NCBI RefSeq assembly: GCF_037975245.1 | Contig: NC_092568.1 | Location: forward strand, 20,181,001 to 20,245,000 | Origin: Apostichopus japonicus | Taxonomy: Eukaryota; Echinodermata; Holothuroidea; Aspidochirotida; Stichopodidae | Length of the DNA stretch: 64,000 bases | Reading direction: 5' to 3' | Shown here: in pieces, positions 53,601-64,000 of the stretch | Layout of the letters: each line of letters starts with the position of its first letter | Numbering within the stretch: the stretch's first letter is position 1 | Notes under the pieces: generated by a model | What the model was told of the DNA's origin: nothing | The model's input: the letters and a program-made list of their open reading frames with translations, nothing else | Databases searched by the model: none | Position numbers and translations under genes: made by a program

Positions 53601-54061
53601 CGAATTATCAGAGCGTCCCAGATAGCTGGAAATGGCACTTCCCAGGTCTTGCAAGTTGCATCTAAGCATTTTCTATTTTGAAATTACTAGCGATATCATA
53701 AAAACGTACCCAAAAAATATGCTCAAGGGGGGGGGGCGGTCCTCCCCTTCGCCCCCCCCCCCCATTGGCTACGCGCCTGGCGGATCATTAACAGATTACA
53801 TCTCAACTAAGGCCTTATGAAATGCTTAAGTTATAAATATATCTCATTTTGGTAGTACGACGTGTTGCCAGATTGCAGTAACATACCAATACAATCAAGT
53901 TTGCAGAGAGACACGAATAGATCAGAAATAAATAAACATGATTACCTGTAACACTTTCCATTGAAGCCAGTCCATTTTGATGGACAAGCCGTCAAAGTAC
54001 AGCGGCTGGAATGCACAAACAACATGCAAGTGACAACGAGCAGAAAAACGGTGCGATACAT
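49825..54061 (-). CDS. Secreted C-type lectin 3 (three exons, 178 aa)
   Basis: Exons are 54061-53946, 51393-51228 and 50079-49825 (stop TAG), with the same phases and GT-AG sites as lectins 1 and 2. It keeps the signal peptide, C26/C37, C55/C167, EPN and WAD, and lacks the C2-C3 cysteines. Private changes include Arg at residue 20 before the first mature Cys (HSSRC), FPREPNN where the others have FSGEPNN (Pro and Arg beside the sugar motif), GSGLFSAGK, and a Lys at the exon 2 end (STLK) instead of Gln. Intron 1 holds the same LINE and MITE as lectin 2; intron 2 has lost about 570 bp. Changes next to EPN suggest altered specificity. This is inference. Confidence 0.9.
50200..50254. repeat. (TA)n microsatellite in lectin 3 intron 2
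   Basis: About 27 TA units; homologue of the tracts at 7966 and 31383. A short (TA)n is also at 50129-50144. Confidence 0.95.
50555..50656. repeat. (TA)n-rich tract at a deletion junction
   Basis: The tract corresponds to 31746-31856 but is joined directly to sequence that in copy 2 lies at 32421. The intervening DNA of about 570 bp is missing. Confidence 0.9.
51444..52878 (-). mobile_element. 5'-truncated CR1/Jockey-like LINE in lectin 3 intron 1
   Basis: Same insertion as 33246-34676, with the flanking duplication at 51430-51443 (one T lost) and 52879-52893. It was present before copies 2 and 3 separated. Confidence 0.93.
51770..52839 (-). pseudogene. LINE reverse transcriptase fragment (lectin 3 intron)
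   Basis: Starts at GVFLDLSKAFDTVNHGIL and contains GVPKGSILGPLLF (Gln to Lys change), FADDTSILY and LPHLNYCNIVWGNAYS. It reads through the position where the copy 2 homologue has a stop. A 2-bp loss near 52096 shifts the frame after QKKAVR. The two copies therefore carry different inactivating changes. Confidence 0.9.
53555..53779. mobile_element. hAT-like MITE, copy 3
   Basis: Homologue of 10314-10621 and 35353-35575; left end CAGGTGTGTAGC. Confidence 0.7.
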
Positions 54062-54128
54062 CTTGGGCCGTAGTTGTCGGATCTTCAATTCGCAATGAAT
54101 GAATGGCTTGAATGATTCCCACTTCCTG

Positions 54129-54138
54129 GTTTTATCCG
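54129..54138 (-). promoter_or_regulatory. TATA-like box of lectin 3
   Basis: The minus strand reads CGGATAAAAC about 70 bp upstream of the ATG. Confidence 0.45.
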
Positions 54139-54608
54139 ATAATTTAAAACCAGTATCGTTGATGTCATGCTATTGACGAGTGTGGTCGGAAAGGCGTGGC
54201 TTGTTTTCTTTCTACGCCTGATTGCAGCATAAAGTTAACCCATCGGTTTTGTAGCTAGCTGATGGCGTTATTTTTTTGTATATGAAGTTTCTAATAAACA
54301 TCCAGAACCAAAGCGACTGTAAGGTTGAAAGTTCGCCGAACGGCAATACTTTACTGATACGTATCAGTATGTTGTTTATATGTAACAAATAAAATTATCT
54401 TGCAGATATTTATGAGGGGCTGATCCAGGAAGGGGGTAGGGTGTGGCTCTGGGTCGTTGAAATGTAGGGGGTGGTGCGGGTCCTCCTCATAGAAATGAAA
54501 TAATAAGTTGGACCGTCGTGTCATTAAGTGCATTCTGAGGCATATTTATACTATGAATTAGGTTTATAAATCAATCTTAGGGCAATCTTGTGCTAATTAC
54601 TACCTGTG

Positions 54609-55046
54609 AACCCTTTTGGAACTGGTTTGACGAGTTTTATTCGTCGATGTTTCGGTACGGGGATTGCTTTTGGCGTTTTTGATGGCATTTTCAGTAGTAC
54701 CCCGAAAATATTGTCTGTTTAGGAGGTGTTGTGACAGTTTTTTGGTGCGATAATCAAAATCGACTTCAGACAGAGGAGCAAATGCGTCGAATGCGCAACG
54801 CTTGACTGTATGGAATATTTTTGGTACAGTGACGTAGTTGGCAACTGCTTGGTAAGAGGTAGTTGTGCTTGTTCGTGGGTTTATTGAACAAGTCTGTTTT
54901 GAGTGAGCCATTTTGTAGGGTCACAGTGGTATCTAGGAAGTGAACGTCATGTCCAGAAAAGTCTGCAGTAAATTTGATTGTGTGATGAAACGACTCTTTT
55001 AGTCCGCTTTGCGTTGTTAGGACTTCTCCGACGCAGCGATTTTTGG
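54609..55046 (-). mobile_element. Penelope-like RT fragment, copy 3
   Basis: Homologue of 36404-36850. The frame at 54600-54911 reads MAHSKQTCSINPRTSTTTSY and related phrases out of frame with the true RT; the RT phrases IPYSQALRI and HNYLL are in the neighbouring frame. Confidence 0.8.
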
Positions 55047-55710
55047 TTTCGTTGAAAATCGTAACCTATGCATTAATGCAGGCGGAGAGTGTGTGTATGT
55101 GTGTATGGGTGCGTTTGTTATTCTATCTGACCGAGGACTTGAACAAAAGAATTCCAGGTCCTCGGTTGTGATTTCTAAAGAATCACCACGTCCTCGGAAG
55201 AATTCTATTGTATGGGGTATTGTTAAGGTTAGGGTACGTGGATATGAACAATAGAAATACAATGGGGTCCTCGGTCTGAATGTATGTATGTGTATGTGTG
55301 TGTATGGGGGTGCAGTCATATTACAAATACATTTTAGATGGCAAAACATCTCCTAAATTATTCCTTAGTGCATTTACCTACTGGCTATCAGTCATAATTC
55401 GCAAAGTATAGAACAATTTAAAGAGTTTTGAGACAAGTTTGCTATTGCTGCTAGGATTTTTCGAAGATACATGCTTTCACAACCTCCGATTTTCATTGCG
55501 TAAAGATCTCTTTGATTTAGGCAGTGTAATGAAGTAATAGTGATATTTTTTTTAACGCACAAATCTGCAGCTAAAAGACAAGATAAATAATGGGGCAAAT
55601 GTACGAAGTCGCGCTAATCGAGTAGCGGTTCAATGTAGCAGTACGGTACTGTATAGGCTTAGGACTCTTGCACACCTAGCTACTGTTTATACTATATGCA
55701 TAGAAATATA
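55047..55710. other. Non-coding part of copy 3
   Basis: Homologous to 36851-37490. Includes a (TG)n-rich stretch near 55288-55310. No gene seen. Confidence 0.5.
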
Positions 55711-56453
55711 GGAGCCATAATATAACAGAAGCCAAGTTATCTTCGTAGGTGTTTTGCAGATGTTTTATTTTAATTGTTTAAGACATTACAGTAGGCCTAG
55801 CTGCTTATTTATGATTTTGCGACATGTTTGCTTTGTTCAACACAAACTTTTGGTGAAAAAAGTTTGAATTTCATACTGCAAAGAAACATAACTTTCCAAT
55901 GTGCAATTACGTAGCACCATGTATCTGCTTAAGTGCCTATAACCTTTGTTCATAGAAAGTATTGATGTTGCAAATCTGTACTTAGGAGACTTGAACAACA
56001 ATCATAGGCCTAGTGAAATTTTGCGTGTAGATTTATAGACACGGTCGCCAAATAGCGAGAACTTTTAAATATATTTGTCGAGGCCTGAAAACCCTGAAAA
56101 CATAATTTCTCATGGTAGAAATCATTAATATTTCTCATACATGGTATATGTATTTGCCATATTGAGTACAAGAATCATGTTGCTTGTGAGGTCAAAACAC
56201 ATTTGAGGTCAACAGAGGTCAAACTCTGAAAATCCTTGTACATGATATCTAACGATGGAAATCGTGGATACTTCTAATAGTTGTTGTGTGGACCCCTAAT
56301 GTTTTGGTGGAGGTGTGTATATTCACACACAGTAGACTGACCTGTGTTTATCATGTCATAGTGTTATTGTATCAAAATGGTGGTTCGGGCCATTTCTATT
56401 GTAACAGCTAGTACACTGAAGTCATCGAAACCTCAATGCAGTTTGCATTCTAG
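55711..56453. other. 743 bp present only in copy 3
   Basis: Lies between a GCATAGAAATATA-like flank and GTTTCGAGTTATATCC, which are adjacent in copy 2 (about 37493). No terminal repeats or target duplication are clear, so this may be ancestral DNA deleted from copy 2. No gene seen. Confidence 0.6.
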
Positions 56454-56722
56454 TTTCGAGTTATATCCAGGGATGTGTATATAACACATCCCAGGTAATA
56501 GTAAGTTTCATGGACATTTAATCATGTTTACAACGTATTACGTTTCGAGACCATCTATTGTTCAGAATGATTATACAGATTCGATTTCATATACAAAGTT
56601 CTACCTAAGAAACCAAAGACATATTAGAGGGTATATATTGATTACCTATATTCATTTTTTATTACTTTCTGATCCCAGCACTATCACGCATGCAGGAACC
56701 TCTAATATATTTGTAAAGTGGA

Positions 56723-57745
56723 CACTGGCGGATCCAAGGGGGGGCCAAGGGGGCCATGCCCCCCCCCCAAAGGTGAGCCAAAAAGTGTTTCCGAACATCT
56801 GCTAAATCATATGATTGGAAATTAAAAAAATCGAGAGGAACAGCAGTGGTAGACTAGTCTAAACCTTTTTGTTTTCTGGTTTAAAATTAAATGCAGAGCT
56901 CCCAACTGACCCGCAATTCGCGGGAATTAGACCCGCATTCTTACACCCAAACCCGCTGACCCGCACAAGCGTCCGAAAAAACCGCATTGTAATTGTCAAG
57001 TATACATAAAAAAATTTGCATAAATTTTTGACTTAGCAACCATCATTCCTTAGCATTTAGCATAATAGAGTATAAAACCTCCTTTACAGCATCATTTGAA
57101 CCTCAAATTAGCCTATATTTCTTTTCATTGGGGCGAGCAGCGAACATTTTCATGCCACGGGAAAGAATGAATTATCACCTACTATTCAATTTATTGATGT
57201 TACACACAAAAAAAAATGCATATTTCTCAGAAAATTTTGGGTGACAAAAGCCTTTCTAAGTGCCACCATTTTACATGTAGGCATCACCAGGATTCAAAAA
57301 AAATTCAAAAGGGGAGGAGGACACCCCCTCCCCCTTATACCCCTCCCCCAGGACGGCGATTCGTGGCATGGACCAGCATTTGCCTTCTCAAGAGTTGGGA
57401 GCTATGTAAATGTATGAGCATGAGGATTTACAGTTTAACACCATTTTGCAGTTACAGGCTGGTTGTAAGAAATTTATAACCTATGAGAAATCAAATTTCT
57501 TGAGAAAGATGATCCCAACTTTGTTTTATGAACATTTTAGAAAATTACACCTGGGAAACATTTTTTTAGAAGTAAATTAAAATCACCATTGTACACTTTT
57601 GTCGCACCAAATTGCATCTGACGGAATTTAGCAAAAAGAAAATTTTCCAAAGGGGAGGGGGACACCCCTCCCCTTAGACCCCTCCCCCATATCACTCTAA
57701 TGCCACTTTGGCCCCTCCCAAACAAAGGCCCTGGATCCGCCAGTG
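56723..57745. mobile_element. hAT-like element A (left end of composite)
   Basis: Terminal inverted repeat CACTGGCGGATCCA at both ends (right end GGATCCGCCAGTG). Internal G-rich and C-rich blocks and no transposase. A short frame at 57216-57479 is present in both A and B and is probably meaningless. Confidence 0.85.
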
Positions 57746-58173
57746 CATACATTTAGAAAATGTTGTACAAAGGTTAAAATTTTACTTGATGTTCATGTCA
57801 AATAAGAACACTAAAACATTTAAGTAAAATTTACTTGAATTTACTTAACTGCTGTTTTGTTAAGTTTTACATGATCAGCATGTAACGCAACTACAAAATT
57901 ATTATGTAAAATTTTGCCAGCGATTTCAACATAGCACCCGTTCATAAGTGTTTCATACGTTAATTATTAAAAGCAGCTTGATTCCTTGTTTTTTAAGTAG
58001 ATCACAACAGAAAAGCACATATAAGAGACAACAAAGAGGAATGACAACACAAATAATCCAGAATATTTGATGAATTCAACCTTTCATTTCAACACTTAAG
58101 AGGGTTTCCCGTACATCTAAAATCATGCATGAATAGTGAACTACAGTCATGATATTTTAACTTTTGTGTCCAG
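57746..58173. other. Passenger DNA, left
   Basis: AT-rich sequence with no homology to the duplicated units and no recognisable gene. It continues at 61560 once the RTE insertion is removed. Confidence 0.6.
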
Positions 58174-61100
58174 GGTAGCAGGGGTTGCGTGTTAACCGAG
58201 TTGACGTGTGACCCTCAGGGAGTGGTCGTCCCTGCCCAATTGTGAGCCCCAGGTCCAGCTGACCCGGCTGGTAGTACCTGGTTGGGCCCCGTGCCAGGGT
58301 TACGGTAAAACCAGTTGACTGCAGGCTGGTGGCTGTGGTACAAGGGCTTGGCTCTTTTTTAGTTCCCAATGGTCTTGTACTACTGATGCTGGGCGTTCAT
58401 GGATTCCATGTACTCGGCCAGGATCTCTTTCTCAGTTAGCGAGGAACTGCGTACAGTGTTGATGTTTGGCGCCACTTCATTGTTTTTTTCAGCCGAAAAT
58501 CCCCGATGACTATGACAACTATTGATAACGTCTATACTCAAGGTAACATGAGGACCCCTGGCGTGTACCTTGAGTCAAATGCTACCAGGCAAGCAGATGA
58601 GTTGGACGAGCCCCCTTTGAATAATGATGTGATGTACCTAAACCCGAATTCGGGAGATGCAGCACTGACGTCTCAAGGTTCTCGCTGTCGACCTCATCTG
58701 GACTCTTTTACAGTTGGTTGCTGGAATGTGACAACATTAGAAGCTCCTCTTGCAGCTGAACACCTCGAAACGACTCTAAACAACTATCGATATGACATTA
58801 TTGCACTAAGTGAAACGCACAACATTGGCAAAGAATCACGTCTACAAGGTAGAATGTTTCTATCTGGTGGAGATCGTAGATATGCTGGTGTTGGCTTCCT
58901 TCTCTCACATCGTGCACGACGAAGTGTTATTTTTACGGAATCTATCTCTGACAGACTAATGGCTGTCCGCCTCAAACTCAAGATTGGCACTCTGTTAGTA
59001 ATTGCAGTCAACGCTCCCACCTCTGTTGCAGCGGACGATGTAATCAGGGCTTTCTACCATCAACTTGATCGATGGATACATGACAACCTGAAAACCAATG
59101 AAAAGCTGATTGTCGCCGGTGATTTCAACGCAAAATTGGGAACAGAACGTATCAATGTTTCAGTGCTTGGTCCCTATGGCTACGGCGAACGTAATGAACG
59201 TGGTGATAGACTTATTGATTTCTGCACCAGCAACAATCTTACTGCAGCACATACATGGTTTCGCAAACGCCCTAGTCGTAAGGTTACTTGGACTAGTCGT
59301 GCCAACAACGCTAGAAATGCGATTGATCACATCCTGGTGAGTCAAACGATGAAGAATTGGATAACTGACTGTCGCTCTTTCAGTGCGGTTTTTGACACCG
59401 ACCATCGCCTTGTACTCTGCAATATTAAACTCAAGATCGACTGTGCAACTAAACCCACCAAGCAGCAACCAAAGCCCGACCTGAATAGTCTCCGTGATCC
59501 AACTACCACACAGACCCTTTGCGATGCTGTCCGGGATAAGCTTCATGAGTTTAATAAACTTGATGAAATCTCCACGCTCATTCATACGAATGCTGTTGAA
59601 GCATGCAATGTTGCTCCTTTCCGTATAAATCAGCCTTATCTGACACCCACAACCATACAGCTAATTCAAGACAAGAGAGAAGCAAGGAACACTGCTGACT
59701 TTCCGCGACTTCGTAATGCTGTAAAACGTGCATGCAAAGGTGATATGGAAAAATGGTTACTTCAACAAGTAGAGACGATCAATCATGCTTTCTCTACAAA
59801 TGATACACGAACGCTTTTCAAGACAACCAACCTTCTCACAGTGAAACCAATTGCACCTTTGGCCAACATCAAAGATAAAAACGGTTGTGTTCTACTGACT
59901 GTTGATGATGAAGTTCAACGCTGGGAAGAATATGCTCGCGAACTGTTCCACTTTGACAACCAAAGACCAGCAGTCATCCGTTATCCATGCACTCCCCACC
60001 CACCAACATCAGAAGAGATCAACACTGCGATCAAGAGCCTGAAAAACAACAAAGCACCTGGTTCTGACCTAGTCCTTAGCGAATTCATCAAATCAGTAGC
60101 TGAAGATGCTCATATTCGCCTTGCGTTGGATAAGGCGGTGCAAGATATGTGGTTGACAGGAACCTGGCCTTACTCTCTAACTAACTCTTCATACATAGTT
60201 CTCCATAAAAAGAACGACCGTGGCAACTGTAGTAATTACAGGACACTGGCTCTCATTAGCCACATGAGCAAGATAATCCTCAACATAATCCAGCAACGAT
60301 TGATCCCTTTTGTTGCAATAGAAGTTTCAGATGCACAGTGTGGATTTGTCCCCGGTAAATCTACTGTTGATGCAATTTTCCGCGTTAAAGGCCTGGCACA
60401 AGCTTACCTTGCAGTCAAACAACCCTTACATCTTATTTTTGTTGACTTTCGCAAAGCATTTGACAGTGTTATTCACACCAAGCTATTTGAGATACTTCGT
60501 AGGCTTGGTATGGCAGAGGATTTAGTCCGGATCATTGAGAATCTCTACAGTGACGCACACGGTACCATCTCCTGGAAGGGTCATACTTCTGCTCCGTTTC
60601 CAACGCCAGCCGGTGTACGACAGGGATGCCCAATTTCGCCATCTCTTTTCAACATATACACAGAGTACATAATGCGTGAATGGGACGAACGCACCAATCA
60701 TCTGCCTGCCCCAAATGTTAACGGTCTTGCCTCAAAGGAACAACGCTATGCAGATGATCTAGTCTTGATGGCACTCTCTGCTGCTGATGCTGAAGCAATG
60801 TTGCATATCTTAGGAGACATTGCTGATGACTATGGCTTGGTGATTCATCCGGACAAGACAGAATACATGATTATTCAAACTTCTATGAGTGTTGATACCA
60901 TCTATTATAGAGGCAACCCTCTGAAGCGTACACCTGAGTTTAAATACCTTGGCACCTACATCACCTACAATCTCAACGATAGTAGTGAGATCCGTGCTCG
61001 TGTAGCCATGACAAAGGCAACCCTCAACAACTGTGCATATTTGAAGTCGAATCGTATCTCTATGGATGTTAAACTCCACCTGACCAGAGCTCTGGTTGCA

Positions 61101-61550
61101 TCTCGTCTTACATACGGTTGTAGCACCTGGACCATAAAAGCGGCTGACATGAATCGCTTTTAGGTAGAGAAATTTGGCGACGTTTGCTTGGTCTCACATG
61201 GAAGGACCATGTGTCGAATGAGGAACTAAACACTAAGATTGCGGGCCGATGGCTATTCTCGTCTGAAACTGTTCTTCAACATAACGCAAAATGGTTCGGA
61301 CATGCTGTACGTTGTGGAGGCCTTACATGTGCTGTACTCTGTGGGCTACCCTGCGGTTACAAACGTAAGCCAGGCCGACCGCATCTACGATGGATTGACA
61401 ATCTAACCAAATGGTCCGGCCGTTCTGCAGCCCAGCTACTCGAAGATGGCAGGCACCTGATTAACATTATAAAGGTTACAAACCTAAGAATGTTTATAAT
61501 CTTCGGGGAGGTCAACGGGCCAATTTGGCTTATGACTATTGATTGATTGA
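58174..61550 (+). mobile_element. Nearly full-length RTE-type non-LTR retrotransposon
   Basis: Flanked by a 9-bp duplication TGTGTCCAG (58165-58173 and 61551-61559). A 5' region of about 330 bp precedes a single long ORF. The 3' end is very short and finishes in (TTGA)n, a typical RTE ending. Apart from one frameshift the body is intact, so insertion is probably recent. Confidence 0.9.
58506..61546 (+). pseudogene. RTE-type endonuclease/reverse transcriptase, one frameshift
   Basis: From the ATG at 58506 the first frame runs 885 codons. It has an APE-type endonuclease: VGCWNVTTL near residue 68, LSETH, VNAPT, GDFNAKLG near 204, NAIDHILVS, and DTDHRL near 297. It then has RT with HKKNDRGNCSNYR, LIFVDFRKAFDS near 645, GVRQGCPISPSLFN, YADDLVLM near 747 and FKYLGTYI. 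It stops at TAG (61161-61163), just after ADMNRF. The next frame continues at once with GREIWRRLLGLTWKDHV, FGHAVRCGG and a basic KPGRPHLRW motif to 61546. A single-base indel near 61160 thus separates the C-terminal domain. The protein nicks DNA and copies element RNA into the nick. Catalytic residues of both domains are present. Confidence 0.9.
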
Positions 61551-61559
61551 TGTGTCCAG

Positions 61560-62027
61560 TTATGGATGGCAAGGTATCAAGGTACTATCTCTTAAAGGTG
61601 CATGCTTACGAAAATTTAAATAATTTCCTTTTTTAGTTTCTAAGATGCATGTACAAAAAAGCATTGGTCGACTTAGGAATTTTCACCCAACTCCCTCAAC
61701 ATGTAAAAATAGTTGAAAGCTCCCAAAAATTAACATAATCAACTGTCTGATTGCAAAATTTGGCAAAGATTCAACTCTACGCGCAGCATTAACTAAAATC
61801 TCTTGCATGGATACGTAAATGATCTGTTCATGGTTACTTTAGTTTCAATAACAAAAAATCATATTACAAGAAACATGATAGTCGTTCTATGTCATATGAG
61901 CTTTGCAACTTAAAAATGCTGGTATATAAAGAGCATTCTAGTACTTTTCCAACAAGTAAAGCTTACTATCAGCGCTTTGATATGGTTATGATATAATAAT
62001 ATAAAGCACAATGGATCAATACTTATA
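61560..62027. other. Passenger DNA, right
   Basis: AT-rich sequence continuing the left passenger across the RTE site. No gene seen. Confidence 0.6.
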
Positions 62028-63019
62028 CACTGGCGGATCCAAGGGGGGGCCAATGGGGGCCATGCCCCCCCCAAAGGTGAGCCAAAAAGTGTTTCCGAAC
62101 ATCCGCTAAATCATATGATTGGAAATTAAAAAAATCGAGAGGAATAGCAGTGATAGACTAGTCTAAACCTTTTTGTTTTCTGGTTTAAAATTAAATGCAG
62201 AGCTACCAACTGACCCGCAATTCCGCAATTCTCACACCCAAACCCGCTGACCCGCACAAGCGTCCGAAAAAACCGCATTGTAATTGTCAAGTATACATAA
62301 AAAAATTTGCATAAATTTTTGACTTAGCAACCATCATTCCTTAGCATTTAGCATAATAGAGTATAAAACCTCCTTTACAGCATCATTTGAACCTCAAATT
62401 AGCCTATATTTCTTTTCATTGGGGCGAGCAGCGAACATTTTCATGCCACGGGAAAGAATGAATTATCACCTACTATTCAATTTATTGATGTTACACACAA
62501 AAAAAAATGCATATTTCTCAGAAAATTTTGGGTGACAAAAGCCTTTCTAAGTGCCACCATTTTACATGTAAGCATCACCAGGATTCAAAAAAAAAATCAA
62601 AAGGGGAGGAGGACACTCCTCCCCCTTATACCCCTCCCCCAGGACGGCGATTCGTGGCATGGACCAGCATTTGCCTTCTCAAGAGTTGGGAGCTATGTAA
62701 ATGTATGAGCATGAGGATTTACAGTTTAACACCATTTTGCAGTTACAGGCTGGTTGTAAGAAATTTATAACCTATGAGAAATCAAATTTCTTGCGAAAGA
62801 TGATCCCAACTTTGTTTTATAAACATTTTAGAAAATTACACCTGGGAAACATTTTTTTAGAAGTAAATTAAAATCACCATTGAACACTTTTGTCGCACCA
62901 AATTGCATCTGACGGAATTCAGCAATAGAAAATTTTCACCCCTCCCCTTAGACCCCTCCCCCATATCACTCTAATGCCACTTTGGCCCCTCCCAAACAAA
63001 GGCCCTGGATCGGCCAGTG
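62028..63019. mobile_element. hAT-like element B (right end of composite)
   Basis: Same family and orientation as A (about 97% identical by eye), with two small internal deletions (around 62223 and 62934) and one base changed in the right end (GGATCGGCCAGTG). Confidence 0.85.
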
Positions 63020-63027
63020 AAAGTGGA

Positions 63028-64000
63028 CGCTATCGTCGGTTAAATAAGGGTGGCGCTCTAACTGACACGTCGAACGTCGGTTAAAGAAGCATTGTACTAT
63101 AGTGCTTAAATAAGTGTTGCTTAGTGTGTGAAGTGTTGCCCGATCATCGGTTAAATAAAGATGGCGCTTTTTTATGTATCTGGCCGGTCTGCGAGACCAC
63201 TTTGTTGCTATTATAGAAAGAATATAAATGATTATACAGATTCGATTTCATATACAAAGTCTACCTAAGAAACCAAAGACATATTAGAGGGTATGTATTG
63301 ATTTCCTTTACTCAATCGATTTTACCTTCTGATCCACTTTATTGCTATTCACGGTATCGATCTCGGTCTCGATACAATGTGGAGTCACATCTCGGACCTT
63401 GCTGTTCTCGAACATTTATATAGGTCACGCATACGGGTACCTAAATTCTAAAATGGCCGAAAAGCCGCAACTTTACCTATATGTTGGATACCAGACCATA
63501 ATAGTTTACATTGCATTAATTAATTTCAAATACGCGGTGTCATGTGTTCAATGGAAGTCAAAAGACAAGACTTGGGCAATTAACCAAAATGTCCGAAAAT
63601 GTGTTGCAATCTCAGCTTATAACAGTTAAAAGGATATTCCTATATGCCGAAAGATGATTGCATGGCAACATTGTTCCTCCAAATTGTACGTTCTTTTGGC
63701 TGCTGTGAGCAAAATAGCTGAACTGAGTGGTCACAGGCCTATACCCATATAGGACGTAATTTTAGTTTGAATGAGTATCTTTTGAATAATTCTTAAAGAC
63801 CGTATATTAGTTAACGTAACATGTCAAAGGTCATAACGGCCAGTGAGGTCAAGGCTCGAGTACGTCAGTTTGTTGGTTGCATGACTAACAATGTCCTACA
63901 GAGTGATCATGACATCGTAGTGGTCACGATTCTCAAATTTTGGATGAGATCAGCAACTCTATTGGATTGTATTTATATTTCACTTTGTATAGCATATTTC
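63028..64000. other. Non-coding end of copy 3
   Basis: Collinear with 37752-38730. The frame at 63342-63629 matches that at 38066-38323, but no gene is supported. Homology runs off the window. Confidence 0.5.

Larger units (their letters stand above)
56723..63019. mobile_element. 6.3-kb composite insertion bounded by two hAT-like copies
   Basis: An 8-bp target duplication AAAGTGGA lies at 56715-56722 and 63020-63027, and copy 2 shows the intact site near 37745 (one AAAGTGGA, same flanks). The outer ends are the left end of element A and the right end of element B, in the same orientation. The inner ends face CATACATT and TACTTATA, which do not match each other or the outer duplication. About 900 bp of other DNA and an RTE retrotransposon lie between. 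Confidence 0.85.
45418..64000. repeat. Segmental duplication copy 3
   Basis: Collinear with copy 2 from 24826 to at least 38730 and with copy 1 from 2985 to 11455. Differences: it starts inside the unit, so SINE and ribozyme are missing; a deletion of about 600 bp at 47919; a deletion of about 570 bp at 50656; an extra 743 bp at 55711-56453; and the 6.3-kb insertion at 56723-63019. Confidence 0.9.

Noticed and set aside
57216-57479. Small protein in hAT-like elements A and B
   Set aside because: Both copies descend from one non-autonomous element; Pro/Lys-rich frame over G/C blocks, and the two differ by frameshift-type changes near KKIQK/KKKSK.

Overview
The window is animal nuclear DNA: AT-rich, with intron-split genes, long (TA)n tracts and a high density of retrotransposons and hAT-like DNA elements. 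The three best-supported genes encode small secreted C-type lectins of a kind expanded in echinoderms, and the mix of PLE, CR1/Jockey-like, RTE and hAT elements fits a marine invertebrate. An echinoderm, possibly a holothurian, is my best guess; this is inference. No rRNA gene, intact tRNA gene, CRISPR array or bacterial operon was seen.

Layout. (1) 1-631: first coding exon of an unrecognised minus-strand gene that runs off the left edge. (2) 2096-11455: segmental duplication copy 1, with a tRNA-derived SINE carrying a hammerhead ribozyme, a purine-rich tract and C-type lectin gene 1. (3) 11.8-23.9 kb: a transposon nest. It holds a decayed CR1/Jockey-type LINE interrupted by a hAT-like element, a Penelope-like element interrupted by a LINE fragment that is itself split by a 980-bp solo LTR, a tRNA-derived SINE, and a hAT-like element inside another. 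(4) 23938-38730 or beyond: duplication copy 2, with the intact-looking SINE ribozyme and lectin gene 2. (5) 39.2-45.4 kb: unique DNA with 24-bp, 193-bp and ~160-bp tandem arrays, a scattered TGGGGAC motif and a small two-exon gene with a Myb/SANT-like domain. (6) 45418-64000: duplication copy 3, with lectin gene 3 and a 6.3-kb insertion of two direct hAT-like copies bracketing an almost complete RTE retrotransposon.

History. Copies 2 and 3 share a LINE insertion in lectin intron 1 and a Penelope-fragment junction that copy 1 lacks, so they are the younger pair. A hAT-like element at 27081-28314 is only in copy 2, and the 6.3-kb composite is only in copy 3; both have empty sites in a sister copy. 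All three lectin genes keep open exons and canonical splice sites, so they look like a living tandem family of secreted carbohydrate-binding or immune proteins with an altered ligand site. The clearest unusual items are the SINE-embedded hammerhead ribozyme, whose stem I overlaps the Pol III B box, and the composite hAT-like insertion.
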